Origin: Maribellus sp. YY47
GTDB taxonomy: Bacteria > Bacteroidota > Bacteroidia > Bacteroidales > Prolixibacteraceae
Direction of reading: 5' to 3'
Assembly (NCBI RefSeq): GCF_023111095.1
Contig: NZ_JALGYW010000004.1
Coordinates: 1-64,000, forward strand
Length of the DNA: 64,000 nt
This document shows positions 26,649-35,245 of this stretch, in pieces. How positions within the stretch are numbered: the first letter of the stretch is position 1; every line of letters starts with the position of its first letter. The translations under genes and the position numbers were made by a program. The notes beneath the pieces are model-generated. The model was not told the origin of the DNA, did not search any database, and saw nothing but the letters and a program-made list of their open reading frames with translations.

Positions 26649-26664
26649 ACAAAAAAACTATCTT

Positions 26665-28152
26665 ATGAAACAATTTATTATAGCGCTGTTTTTGTTAGGC
26701 ATAACAGCTGTTCCGGTTTATTCTCAGAATCAATCACTTCGGTTGACATTGCCTGAGGTGATCGATCTGGCAACAGAACAATCCATTGATGCATTCCGAA
26801 ATAAAAATATGTATTTGGCCCGTTACTGGGAGTTCCGGTATTACAAAGCTGATCGCTTACCCGGGTTGTCGCTTAGTTCGTCGCCCATTGATTTGAACCG
26901 ATACAGCCGGAAGGAATATAATTTTAATACCAACCAGGATGAATACCGAATGCGGGAGTATTTTAATTCCGACGTATCGTTATCGCTGGTGCAAAATGTT
27001 GCACAAACCGGTGGTCAGCTTTTTTTGCGGTCGAGTTTAGGGATGGTAAAAAACCTCGGAGATGGGGGATCTACTTCTTATGCTGCGACTCCTATCAGTA
27101 TCGGTTATTCTCAGGAATTGAACGGATACAATGCTTTAAAATGGAAATCGAAAATCGAGCCGTTGAAGTATGAAAAAGCAAAAAAGCAATTGATAGAGAA
27201 CAACGAAACGTTAAAGCAAAAGGCGGTTTCTGTATTTTTTAGCCTCACTCGTGCTCAGATCCAAAAATCAATAGCCGAAACCAATTATGCCAACGCCGAT
27301 ACCTTGTATAAAATCGGGCAGGGGCGTTACCAGGTGGGTACGGTTACTCAGGATGAATTGCTGAAACTGGAGTTAAGTTTGTTAAATGCCAGTCAGGCGC
27401 TGAACCAGGCCAACGTGAGTGTAAAACGTTTACAATCGTCGTTCAACTCATTCCTGGGCCTCGAAAAAGAAACAAACGTAGAATGTGTTATGCCTGAAGT
27501 GATCCCGGATTTTAAGGTGAATGCCGATAATGCTATTTCACTGGCTGTGGAAAACAACCCAACGATTATCGATCACCAGCAACGTACGTTGGAAGCCAAC
27601 CAGGCAGTGGCTTCTGCCAAATCGGAGACGGGTTTAAATACTTCCGTTTATGCTTTGTATGGCCTGAACCAGGATTCAGAAGAATTTTCAGATGTTTACG
27701 GAAAGCAAAATGAAAGTCAGCGTTTTAACCTTGGAATAAACATACCCATTGTAGATTGGGGAAAAAGAAAGGGACGGTTTGAAATGGCAAAATCAAACCG
27801 GGAGGTTGCCCTGGCTGTAATTGAACAGGAAAGAATTGATTTTGAACAGGAAGTATATCAACGTGTTCTTGAATTCAATCTTCAGGCCGGACAGGTATAC
27901 AATGCCGCAAAGGCCGATACCGTGGCTAAAATGGGATACGATGTTACTTTTCAACGTTTCCTTATCGGGAAAATTGATGTGGTGAAGCTGAATATCGCCA
28001 GCAACGATCAGGAAAGTGCACGCATACAGTATGTGGATGCCTTGAATCAGTTTTGGACCAAATATTATCAGCTGAGAGGGCTGACACTGTACGATTTCGA
28101 AAGAAAGGAACAGCTTATTGTAGAATACGATAAAATCCTCCAAAAACAGTGA
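26665..28152 (+). CDS. TolC-like outer membrane efflux protein
   Basis: Outer membrane channel of the OEP family, 495 residues from ATG 26665. That start gives a clean signal peptide (FIIALFLLGITAVPVYSQ); a longer frame would overlap the permease gene. Two repeated OEP halves are recognisable, with conserved segments such as YQVGTVTQDELLKLELSLLNA and FNLGINIPIVDWGKRKGR (parts only). It should form the trimeric outer-membrane tunnel for the adaptors encoded on either side. The second adaptor follows after one base. Confidence 0.9.
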   Translation: MKQFIIALFLLGITAVPVYSQNQSLRLTLPEVIDLATEQSIDAFRNKNMYLARYWEFRYYKADRLPGLSLSSSPIDLNRYSRKEYNFNTNQDEYRMREYFNSDVSLSLVQNVAQTGGQLFLRSSLGMVKNLGDGGSTSYAATPISIGYSQELNGYNALKWKSKIEPLKYEKAKKQLIENNETLKQKAVSVFFSLTRAQIQKSIAETNYANADTLYKIGQGRYQVGTVTQDELLKLELSLLNASQALNQANVSVKRLQSSFNSFLGLEKETNVECVMPEVIPDFKVNADNAISLAVENNPTIIDHQQRTLEANQAVASAKSETGLNTSVYALYGLNQDSEEFSDVYGKQNESQRFNLGINIPIVDWGKRKGRFEMAKSNREVALAVIEQERIDFEQEVYQRVLEFNLQAGQVYNAAKADTVAKMGYDVTFQRFLIGKIDVVKLNIASNDQESARIQYVDALNQFWTKYYQLRGLTLYDFERKEQLIVEYDKILQKQ

Positions 28153-28153
28153 T

Positions 28154-29380
28154 ATGAATAAAAAGCGAATAATTACTGCCGGGATTATACTGGTTTCAGT
28201 CGTTGCCTTGTTTCTTATTTTCAGAAAAGAGGTGACAGGTGAGGCAAAAGGAATTTACACCGTCCAGAGCGGGAGTTTTGAAGAAGTTATCAAATGTAAG
28301 GGTGAGATCAACAGTGCAGATGTTGTTGAAATACGACTTCCGAATATACTGGCTGATCGTTCTCTTCGGGTATGGTCGTATCGTATTCTTGATATTGTAG
28401 ACGAAGGAAAAGCGGTAAAAAAAGGTGACTTTATTGCACAATTAGACCAGAGTCAGCTGACCACACGAATGCGTGAAGTAACCCAGGAACTGGAACGTTT
28501 GAATGCCGATTTAAAAAATGCGGTGATCGATAGTACCGTATCGCTCACTCAGCTTCGGGAAGATATTAAGGATGCCGAACTCGATTTGGAGTACAATAAA
28601 ATCGACCTCGAACAGTCGGTTTTCGAATCAGAGGCTTATCAGCGTAAGATTCAAATGGCTTATCAAAAAGCAGAAATTGGAATTGAAAATAAGCGACGGA
28701 ATTACCAGTTGGAAATCAACAGAAGAAAAGTGGGTATCAAACGCCTTGAAAATTATGTGGAAAGCCGAAACGAAGAAATTGGAAAGATTCGTGAGGCAAT
28801 TGCGGCTTGTCGTATTACTTCTCCAGATAGTGGAATTGTAATGTTAGCCAAAAGTCCGTTTGAGGGGAAAAAATTCAAACGCGATGACTACTGTTATCCT
28901 TTTATGCCGGTGCTTGCTGTTCTTCCTAATCTGAATAAAGCAAACTCTGAAGTGTATGTCAAGGAAATTGACATTTCAAAGATCGCTGTTGGCGATAGTG
29001 CCAGGATTTCATTTGATGCCTTGGAGGGAGTTACCCTAAAAGGAAATGTAGTTTGGGTTGCTTCAATGGGAGAAGACCATAAGGATTTTGACATGAAAGT
29101 TTTCAAAGTGTTTATTCGGCTCGATGAATCGGATTCGGATCTTAAACCGGCGATGACCAGTAGTAACGAAATCATAGTAAGCAACCTGGAAAACGTTCTT
29201 ACTGTACCAGTGCATGCGGTATTTACCAGCGACAGCGGAAAATTTGTATGGTTGAAGCAGGGAGGGAGTTTTGTTCAGCAGAGTGTCACTATCGGCCCGG
29301 AAAATGAAGAGTCGATTGTAATTACCGATGGAATTAAGGAAGGAGATAAAATTGCGACTGAGGCCCCTGAAATGATATAA
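28154..29380 (+). CDS. Periplasmic adaptor (HlyD/MacA-like membrane fusion protein), second copy
   Basis: A 408-residue membrane fusion protein with an N-terminal helix, a helical hairpin (about residues 90-205) and the lipoyl segment ACRITSPDSGIVMLAKS. It is clearly a paralog of the first adaptor: both share segments such as VKEIDISKI/INEIDISRI and LKPAMTSSN/LKPSMTTSN. It lacks the Glu-rich tail of the first copy. The two may form mixed adaptor rings, or serve alternative permeases. It ends the operon, before a strong terminator. Confidence 0.88.
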   Translation: MNKKRIITAGIILVSVVALFLIFRKEVTGEAKGIYTVQSGSFEEVIKCKGEINSADVVEIRLPNILADRSLRVWSYRILDIVDEGKAVKKGDFIAQLDQSQLTTRMREVTQELERLNADLKNAVIDSTVSLTQLREDIKDAELDLEYNKIDLEQSVFESEAYQRKIQMAYQKAEIGIENKRRNYQLEINRRKVGIKRLENYVESRNEEIGKIREAIAACRITSPDSGIVMLAKSPFEGKKFKRDDYCYPFMPVLAVLPNLNKANSEVYVKEIDISKIAVGDSARISFDALEGVTLKGNVVWVASMGEDHKDFDMKVFKVFIRLDESDSDLKPAMTSSNEIIVSNLENVLTVPVHAVFTSDSGKFVWLKQGGSFVQQSVTIGPENEESIVITDGIKEGDKIATEAPEMI

Positions 29381-29395
29381 GCAAGCAGTGAATAA

Positions 29396-29434
29396 TTCAT
29401 AAAAAAAGGCTCAATCAGAGCCTTTTTTTATGAA
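29396..29434. terminator. Bidirectional terminator between convergent genes
   Basis: A perfect 17-bp stem with a 5-base loop AATCA. The GC core GGCTC/GAGCC is flanked by seven A and seven T. Because of the A and T tracts it should end transcription both from the export operon (+) and from the Spy-like gene (-). Confidence 0.88.
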
Positions 29435-29441
29435 CTATCAA

Positions 29442-29915
29442 TTAATTCCGTTTGTCGTCTCCTCCTCGTTGATCGCGGTATTTTCGGAACATATACATCC
29501 TGAATTCACCTTCGGTCTTGTATAGTTTCAGCACTTTCTGGGGCGGGAGAATTTTCAGAAACTGTTCGTTGTATTTTGTTGCGAGTGTTCCTTCCTCGTC
29601 CATTGTCTGTGCAAATTCACGGGTCAGTTTTATGATCTCTTTGTCCGAAAGGGTTTCAGCTGCATCGCGAACCTGTTGTTCCAGTTCTCGTCTGGCCATC
29701 TGAGCGTCGAGTCTTTCCTTCTCCATTTTGTTGTAAACGGGCCAGAAGTTTTGTGCTTCTTCGGGGGTAAGATCCAGTTTAGCCGTTAAAAAGGAGATTT
29801 TTTCAGCTCTGAATTTTTCCCACCTGTCCTCTGGTTTTTCGTGTTGTGCCAAGGTGGCAAACGAAAAGGTCAGAAACAGAAGACTAATGCTTAATGTGTA
29901 TAAGTATTTTTTCAT
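29442..29915 (-). CDS. Spy/CpxP-like periplasmic protein of an ECF sigma operon
   Basis: A 157-residue secreted protein with signal peptide (LLFLTFSFATLAQ). The mature part is all helical and contains LTPEEAQNFWPVYNKME, close to the LTxxQ motif of Spy/CpxP proteins. The C-terminus is basic. In Bacteroidota such genes follow an ECF sigma factor and are often annotated as sensors of ECF-type sigma factors. It starts 1 base after the candidate anti-sigma gene, so it belongs to the same operon. A role in sensing or buffering envelope stress is an inference. Confidence 0.75.
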   Translation of the reverse strand: MKKYLYTLSISLLFLTFSFATLAQHEKPEDRWEKFRAEKISFLTAKLDLTPEEAQNFWPVYNKMEKERLDAQMARRELEQQVRDAAETLSDKEIIKLTREFAQTMDEEGTLATKYNEQFLKILPPQKVLKLYKTEGEFRMYMFRKYRDQRGGDDKRN

Positions 29916-29916
29916 T

Positions 29917-30366
29917 TTAATTACTTGTCAGATTTTCAAAAAGTTCATAATCACTAAAGTTGGCACTTACATAAAGCGCCAGGTCATCGTCGGTTAAATC
30001 GTTTTCAGATTCACTGTCGTTCAAGAGCGCAACAAAAGTGGCTTCGTCTATTTTTTCAATAATATTCAGAAAATTGGTATCTGTTGTATCTGTCACTTCT
30101 GCTACCTGATTTATTTTATCGGGCGTAAATATGCGTAAGGGGACGTATACCAGCATCATAATCAATGCAAAACTTGCGGCAAGGCCGAGTGCAGGTTTTA
30201 GCAAATGAATAATTCCTGACCTGCGGGGAACGGAAGGTGCTGCTTCTGCTTCCATCCTGACTTGAAGACGGGCAGAAAAATCGTCAAAATAATGATTGGG
30301 AGTGCCAAACGGATTCTCCTTGGTTATTTCTGACAATTTCGGTGCGTTATTTTTTAATTCATCCAT
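29917..30366 (-). CDS. Candidate anti-sigma factor, single-pass membrane protein
   Basis: A 149-residue protein with one transmembrane helix (GLAASFALIMMLVYVPLRIF, about residues 55-75). About 50 cytoplasmic residues lie before it and an acidic periplasmic tail after it. The N-terminal part (ENPFGTPNHYFDDFSARLQVRME) recurs in Bacteroidota proteins encoded beside ECF sigma factors. There is no zinc-binding anti-sigma motif. Position, topology and the 55-base gap to the sigma gene support an anti-sigma role; sequence alone does not prove it. Confidence 0.65.
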   Translation of the reverse strand: MDELKNNAPKLSEITKENPFGTPNHYFDDFSARLQVRMEAEAAPSVPRRSGIIHLLKPALGLAASFALIMMLVYVPLRIFTPDKINQVAEVTDTTDTNFLNIIEKIDEATFVALLNDSESENDLTDDDLALYVSANFSDYELFENLTSN

Positions 30367-30421
30367 TATCCCTGATTTTTAATATTGACTGTACATTTAC
30401 AAAAAGGTTTAATACTTTCAT

Positions 30422-30970
30422 TTACTCGTTGTTCTTTAAGTAATCCTCTACTTTTTTTACCGCATGGTGGTACGAAGCCTTAAGGGCTCCAACCGAAGTG
30501 TTCAAAATCTCCGCCATATCATCGTATTTCATTTCATCAAAATATTTCATGTTAAAAACCAAACGCTGTTTTTCGGGAAGACGTACGATCGCTTCCTGTA
30601 ATTTCATTTGAATCCGGTCTCCTTCAAAATAGGGGTCCGACATTAGGTTTTCGAGCAGATACTCGCTTTCGTCGTTAAGTGGTAACAGGTTTTTTTTCTT
30701 TTTCGAATTCAGAAAAGTGATCGATTCATTGGTAGCAATCCTGTAAAGCCAGGTAAATAAGCTCGATTCCTCTCTAAACGTATCGATATTCCGCCACACT
30801 TTCATAAAGGTATTCTGGAGCACATCATCGGCGTCATCGTGGTTTAAAACCATTTTTCGGATATGCCAGTACAACCGCTCCTGGTAGGTTTTAACCAGCA
30901 TGTGAAACGCAAGATTCCTCTTGTTTTCATCCTTCAGGTCTGCGATGATATGTTGATCGTTATCCGACAT
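30422..30970 (-). CDS. ECF RNA polymerase sigma factor
   Basis: A 182-residue sigma-70 family factor of the extracytoplasmic function group. Region 2 shows DDADDVLQNTFMKVWRNIDTF and TWLYRIATNESITFL. Region 4 shows LPEKQRLVFNMKYFDEMKYDDMAEIL and a helix-turn-helix (TSVGALKASYHHAVKKVEDYL), shown in parts. It directs transcription of its own operon and perhaps envelope genes. Downstream on the same strand come a candidate anti-sigma factor and a Spy-like protein. Confidence 0.94.
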   Translation of the reverse strand: MSDNDQHIIADLKDENKRNLAFHMLVKTYQERLYWHIRKMVLNHDDADDVLQNTFMKVWRNIDTFREESSLFTWLYRIATNESITFLNSKKKKNLLPLNDESEYLLENLMSDPYFEGDRIQMKLQEAIVRLPEKQRLVFNMKYFDEMKYDDMAEILNTSVGALKASYHHAVKKVEDYLKNNE

Positions 30971-31016
30971 AATGTGATTTACAATAAGACTTGCCTGGCG
31001 GGTGAAAGTTTAATAA

Positions 31017-31763
31017 TTAAATGCTAAAATTTAAACCTTCTTCCCGAAGTTTATTGTACATCTCCATATCAAAAGAAAAGAGTTTGGCTGCCCGGTGAGC
31101 AACATGCTTTTGTTTTTCTCCGGTGTCCATCAGCAGATTCATATTTAGTATTTTTTTTCTGAAATTACGGGTATCCAATGTTTTCCCCAAAATTACCTCA
31201 TAAAGGGTTTGCAATTCATTTAGTGTAAATTTATCGGGCAGCAGGTGAAATCCAACCGGGTGATACTTTGCTTCTTCTCTGAGTGTTTTTAAAGCATGTG
31301 ATATGATATCTTTTGCATCGTAAGCTACATCGGGCAAATTATCTATATCAAACCATTTTACCGCTTTGGCCACAGGCGAAAGTTTTAAATCATGATATTC
31401 AGGGTTTATCAAAGCGTAATAGGCCACGGTCAGAACTCTTGTGTGCGGAATCCGGTTTATACCTCCAAATGTTTGGAATTGTTTCAGGTAAATGTTTTGT
31501 AGCCCGGTAGCCATTTCCAGAATCTTTTTGGTGTAGTCATTCAGGTCTTCTTCAACCGGTAAATGCATGCCGATTAACCCCCAATGTTTATCTGATTTTA
31601 ACGCGGGATTATTTTCATAGATTTCTTTAAATTCCAGGTATACATCATTCAATATCAGGAGTTTTTTGACGATCTCCGGCTCTGGCTGCCAGAGTAAAAC
31701 ATTTAATTTATTATCCCTGAAACCAAATATTACGCAGTCGATCGAAAGGTTTTTGAATATCAT
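31017..31763 (-). CDS. NrtR-like Nudix transcription regulator with degenerate Nudix box
   Basis: A 248-residue protein with an N-terminal Nudix fold and a C-terminal winged helix, the layout of NrtR/AraR regulators. The winged helix has FTLNELQTLYEVILGKTLDTRNFRKKIL. The Nudix box should read GX5EX7REUXEEXGU; here the region reads EEDLNDYTKKILEMATGLQ, lacking the catalytic Arg-Glu-x-x-Glu-Glu. It therefore probably binds a nucleotide-sugar or sugar ligand without hydrolysis. Bacteroidota members control sugar use (for example arabinose); the ligand here is unknown. A good promoter and two inverted TTTGTGCA sites lie upstream. The divergent neighbour is ychF. Confidence 0.82.
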   Translation of the reverse strand: MIFKNLSIDCVIFGFRDNKLNVLLWQPEPEIVKKLLILNDVYLEFKEIYENNPALKSDKHWGLIGMHLPVEEDLNDYTKKILEMATGLQNIYLKQFQTFGGINRIPHTRVLTVAYYALINPEYHDLKLSPVAKAVKWFDIDNLPDVAYDAKDIISHALKTLREEAKYHPVGFHLLPDKFTLNELQTLYEVILGKTLDTRNFRKKILNMNLLMDTGEKQKHVAHRAAKLFSFDMEMYNKLREEGLNFSI

Positions 31764-31776
31764 GAGTCAGAATGTT

Positions 31777-31827
31777 TGCACAAAAGTAATGAATCGTCAG
31801 GTTTTTTCAAGGATTTCAGTTTGTGCA
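31777..31827. promoter_or_regulatory. Inverted pair of TTTGTGCA sites around the regulator's promoter
   Basis: TGCACAAA at 31777-31784 and TTTGTGCA at 31820-31827 form an inverted pair 43 bases apart centre to centre, about four helical turns. The first overlaps the -7 box of the NrtR-like gene. They are candidate operators for autoregulation. The second is embedded in the palindrome TGTGCACA. Confidence 0.4.
31781..31810 (-). promoter_or_regulatory. Promoter of the NrtR-like gene
   Basis: On the minus strand TTG (31810-31808), a 19-base spacer and TACTTTTG (31788-31781) fit the Bacteroidota -33/-7 consensus. Transcription would begin near 31775, 12 bases before the ATG. Confidence 0.65.
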
Positions 31828-31886
31828 CAGTATATTAAGTCAGCCTGGGGGAATTGGACTGTGCGTAAATAAAATCAAAAAAAAAT

Positions 31887-31894
31887 TACCTTTG
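31887..31894 (+). promoter_or_regulatory. -7 box TACCTTTG of ychF
   Basis: TACCTTTG matches TAnnTTTG in full, 26 bases before the ychF ATG. An A9 run lies directly upstream and may act like an UP element. No -33 element is evident. Confidence 0.6.
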
Positions 31895-31920
31895 CAGCGC
31901 AAATTTTTTAATCAAGTAAA

Positions 31921-33021
31921 ATGGCTTTGAAATGTGGAATCGTTGGTTTGCCAAACGTGGGGAAATCAACGCTGTTTAATTGTTTGTCGAGTGCAAAAGC
32001 TCAATCAGCGAATTTCCCTTTTTGTACAATAGAACCCAATGTTGGAGTGATAACGGTTCCGGATGACAGGTTAACAAAACTGGAATCATTGGTAAAGCCG
32101 CAGCGTGTGGTGCCAACCACTGTCGAAATTGTGGATATTGCCGGACTGGTAAAAGGTGCCAGCAAAGGTGAAGGTTTAGGAAATAAATTTCTTGGAAACA
32201 TTCGTGAAACCGATGCGATTATTCATGTTTTGCGTTGTTTTGACAATGACAATATTACTCACGTAGACGGAAATATTAACCCCGTGCGCGACAAGGAAAC
32301 CATCGACATTGAACTTCAGTTAAAAGACCTGGAAACAGTGGAAGCCCGAATTGCCAAAGTGGAAAAACAGGCCAAAACCGGTAACGATCAGGAAGCGAAA
32401 AGGTTGTTCCGTATTCTTTCGACTTACAAAGATGTGTTGATGGAGGGGAAATCGGCGCGTACAGTTGAGATTGATCCCGCGGATGAAGCCCTGGTGAAAG
32501 GCCTGCAATTGCTGACCAATAAACCGATCCTTTATGTTTGCAACGTGGACGAACCTTCAATAGCAAAAGGGAATAAACACGTGGATGCAATAAAAGAAGC
32601 CATCAAAGACGAAAATGCCGAAATGTTGATGATTGCAGCTGCCACCGAAGCAGATATTGCTGAACTGGAGGACTATGAAGAGCGTCAAATGTTTTTGGAC
32701 GATCTAGGACTGGAAGAATCGGGCGTAAGTAAATTGATTAAAGCGGCCTACAAGTTACTTCAACTGGAAACATATTTTACAGCAGGGGTAAAAGAGGTTC
32801 GTGCGTGGACATTCCGTAAAGGATGCAAAGCACCGCAGGCTGCGGGTGTAATTCACTCCGACTTCGAAAAAGGATTTATTCGTGCTGAAGTGATCAGTTA
32901 TAACGATTACATTACTTTGGGTTCGGAACAGGCTTGCAAGGAAGCCGGAAAAATGTCGATCGAAGGTAAGGAATATGTTGTGCAGGACGGAGATATCATG
33001 CACTTCAGATTTAATGTATAG
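31921..33021 (+). CDS. ychF: Redox-regulated ATPase YchF
   Basis: Obg-family P-loop protein, 366 residues, the normal YchF length. It starts LKCGIVGLPNVGKSTLFNCL with the P-loop. The G2/G3 region reads DIAGLVKGASKGEGLGNKFL. Unlike GTPases it carries the altered G4 motif N(V/M)xE, seen here as CNVDEPS, which makes it prefer ATP. A TGS domain ends the protein (AAGVIHSDFEKGFIRAEVISY). It binds the ribosome and responds to oxidative stress in other bacteria. It is followed by its own terminator. Confidence 0.97.
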   Translation: MALKCGIVGLPNVGKSTLFNCLSSAKAQSANFPFCTIEPNVGVITVPDDRLTKLESLVKPQRVVPTTVEIVDIAGLVKGASKGEGLGNKFLGNIRETDAIIHVLRCFDNDNITHVDGNINPVRDKETIDIELQLKDLETVEARIAKVEKQAKTGNDQEAKRLFRILSTYKDVLMEGKSARTVEIDPADEALVKGLQLLTNKPILYVCNVDEPSIAKGNKHVDAIKEAIKDENAEMLMIAAATEADIAELEDYEERQMFLDDLGLEESGVSKLIKAAYKLLQLETYFTAGVKEVRAWTFRKGCKAPQAAGVIHSDFEKGFIRAEVISYNDYITLGSEQACKEAGKMSIEGKEYVVQDGDIMHFRFNV

Positions 33022-33375
33022 CGTACAGAAGTTATACTAAATACTATTCAGTAAAGGTTGGTTGCATGAAGCAGTCAACCTTTTTTTCTGAAAGTCAATT
33101 TTAAAAAAATATCCAGTTCTCAATTTTGAATGAAAAACAACCAACAAAATCCGGAAAATCAGATTTTGGGAATTTTACATTGGATATTCTGAATTAAAAA
33201 TAATTCCCAGATAGGAGTATAAATTTTTACTTTCATTCCTTTTGATGATTCCTGATAATCATGATTGTTTTAGTGCTCGTTTCTTCCGAAAAATAATGTT
33301 CCTGTTAAATCACACCTAAATGTCTTAATTGCGAAATTTTCTTATCTTGTGAGAGGAGGAATTAAGAAAGAATTT
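33022..33375 (+). other. Spacer between ychF and the second antiporter gene
   Basis: Apart from the ychF terminator, this 354-base stretch is AT-rich and shows no open frame with coding character. The sequence TATCTTGT at 33343-33350 is a near match to a -7 box and would place the antiporter start at the ATG 33376. The sequence GAGGAGGA at 33353-33360 is an unusually strong purine-rich stretch. Confidence 0.4.
33053..33087 (+). terminator. Terminator of ychF
   Basis: A 13-bp stem (two G-T pairs) between 33053-33065 and 33071-33083 with a 5-base loop ATGAA, followed by further T residues. It is a typical rho-independent terminator 32 bases after the ychF stop. Confidence 0.82.
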
Positions 33376-35169
33376 ATGGAAGAATTTCACATTAACATAC
33401 TCAATATTGCTGCAGTTTTGCTGGCAGCATACGGGGGGGGGGTACTAATTCGTAAAATCGGGTATCCGGCTATTTTAGGTGAGTTACTGATTGGGATAAT
33501 ACTTGGGCCCGGCATGTTGGGAATTCTCGAATTTACCGAGTCAATCAAAGTCTTGTCCGAAATCGGTATCATTTTGCTCATGGTGTACATTGGCATGGAA
33601 ATCGATTTTCATGATTTAAAGAAGGCTTCGTGGCCCGGGCTTCTGGCTGCCATCGGCGGATTCTTTGTCCCTTTTGCTCTGGGGTATTTTACCATCGTAT
33701 ATTTTGGCGGAACAGCCATTTCCGGTTTGTTTGTGGCCATTGCTATCGGAGTTACATCGCTGGCAACCAAAAGCCGCATACTTATCGATTTAAAGCTGCT
33801 GAACACAAGGATAGCCTATGTGTTGATGGCCGGAGCGCTGATTTCGGACACCCTGGCACTGGTGATTTTTTCGGGGATCACCAATTTTGCTGAAACCAAT
33901 GTTGTCAATATTCGGGAATTGCTGATTATCAGTTCAAAAATTCTTGCATTTTTCGGTGTCACCATAGTGGTCGGTTTGTTCGTCCTTCCGCGCTTGGGAA
34001 CTTTTATTTCAAAATCGAAGATCAATAACAGCACCATGTTTTTTACGCTTATCCTGATCGTAACTTTTGGGTATTGCGAGTTGGCCGAACTGGCTGGTAT
34101 GCACAGTATTCTTGGGGCATTTATGGCGGGATTGTTTCTTAAAGCCAATTTGTTTCCAAAGAATATTTCCAAAGAATTGAATAAGGCTTTTTACGATGTA
34201 TCCATTGGTTTTATGGCACCGATTTTCTTTGTGTCGGCCGGTTTTTTTGTAGATGTTTCGGTATTTCGCACTGATCTGATGTTGCTGATAACTGTTACTG
34301 CACTTGCTGTGGTCGGTAAGATTGTCGGTACGGCATTGTTTTATCTTCCGTCAGGAAACGGATGGCGTGAAGGTTTAACCATCGGAACCGGGATGAACGG
34401 ACGAGGTGCAGTGGAGATTATCATCGCTCAAATCGGGCTCGAAATGGGAATCATTGATAAAACAATCTTCTCCATCCTGGTATTCATGGCCATTTTTACC
34501 ACACTTACAGTACCGGTATTATTAAGTTGGACTGTGAAATGGTTAAGGCGAAAAGGTGAACTGGTATACATGGATAAACGCAAAGGGATACTTATTCTTG
34601 GAGTTAATCCGGTAAGTTTGTTTCTTGCACGCTTTCTCTCAAAAATTGTTCCCGTGACTCTGATTGACAACAACTACGAGATGGCAGAACAAGCCAGGGC
34701 TATGGGGTATAAATGTATCCACGGGAATGCCCTGAACGAAGAGGTGCTAACAGAAGCCGCGCCTGAAAATATTGCTACGTTTATTGCCATGACTCCCAAC
34801 AACCAGGTAAATCTGCTTGCAGGGCAACTGGCGTCAGAGGCTTTCCAGATACCGAATATTAACCTGGCTGTTTCGGCTGCCGATGTAAACCACAGTCCCG
34901 AGTTACTAAAGAAATTAAAAGCGTCCACTTTGTTTGGTATTCCTGTTAATCTCGAAAAATGGTTCCAGCGGTCGGGCATCGGAGAAAATACGGAGACCAG
35001 CGAGCCGGCAAAAAATGAAATCAGCGGCAGGAACTACGCAGAAAAACAAGCCGTGGCGACAGAGCACAATCTTCCTGTTCTGATTGAGAATACTTCTGGT
35101 GAATTCAGACTGTTCCTGTCTGAAGAAAAGATTCTGGTGGGAGAGAAAGTGGTTTCGCTGAAAGATTAA
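33376..35169 (+). CDS. CPA2-type cation:proton antiporter with TrkA-N domain
   Basis: A 597-residue antiporter from ATG 33376; a GTG at 33349 in the same frame overlaps the probable -7 box and is a less likely start. About 12 transmembrane helices cover residues 5-390, with the CPA2 segments GYPAILGELLIGIILGPGMLG and MNGRGAVEIIIAQIGLEMGII (parts). A TrkA-N-like Rossmann domain starts near residue 405 (GILILGVNPVSLFLARFL), although its glycine motif is atypical (GVNPVS rather than GxGxxG). The Gly-Gly-Gly near residue 21 is encoded by ten consecutive G, a possible slippage site. It is distinct from the Kef-type protein at 11.2-13.1 kb. Confidence 0.88.
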   Translation: MEEFHINILNIAAVLLAAYGGGVLIRKIGYPAILGELLIGIILGPGMLGILEFTESIKVLSEIGIILLMVYIGMEIDFHDLKKASWPGLLAAIGGFFVPFALGYFTIVYFGGTAISGLFVAIAIGVTSLATKSRILIDLKLLNTRIAYVLMAGALISDTLALVIFSGITNFAETNVVNIRELLIISSKILAFFGVTIVVGLFVLPRLGTFISKSKINNSTMFFTLILIVTFGYCELAELAGMHSILGAFMAGLFLKANLFPKNISKELNKAFYDVSIGFMAPIFFVSAGFFVDVSVFRTDLMLLITVTALAVVGKIVGTALFYLPSGNGWREGLTIGTGMNGRGAVEIIIAQIGLEMGIIDKTIFSILVFMAIFTTLTVPVLLSWTVKWLRRKGELVYMDKRKGILILGVNPVSLFLARFLSKIVPVTLIDNNYEMAEQARAMGYKCIHGNALNEEVLTEAAPENIATFIAMTPNNQVNLLAGQLASEAFQIPNINLAVSAADVNHSPELLKKLKASTLFGIPVNLEKWFQRSGIGENTETSEPAKNEISGRNYAEKQAVATEHNLPVLIENTSGEFRLFLSEEKILVGEKVVSLKD

Positions 35170-35188
35170 TAATTCGACTTGACGCCAT

Positions 35189-35225
35189 AAAAAAAGGGTT
35201 GACCATTTGTTTGATCAACCCTTTT
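35189..35225. terminator. Bidirectional terminator between antiporter gene and yajC
   Basis: Arms AAAAGGGTTGA (35192-35202) and TCAACCCTTTT (35215-35225) enclose a 12-base loop. The A tract on one side and T tract on the other allow termination of both converging units. Confidence 0.88.
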
Positions 35226-35245
35226 CTATTTTTTCTCAAAGCGTA

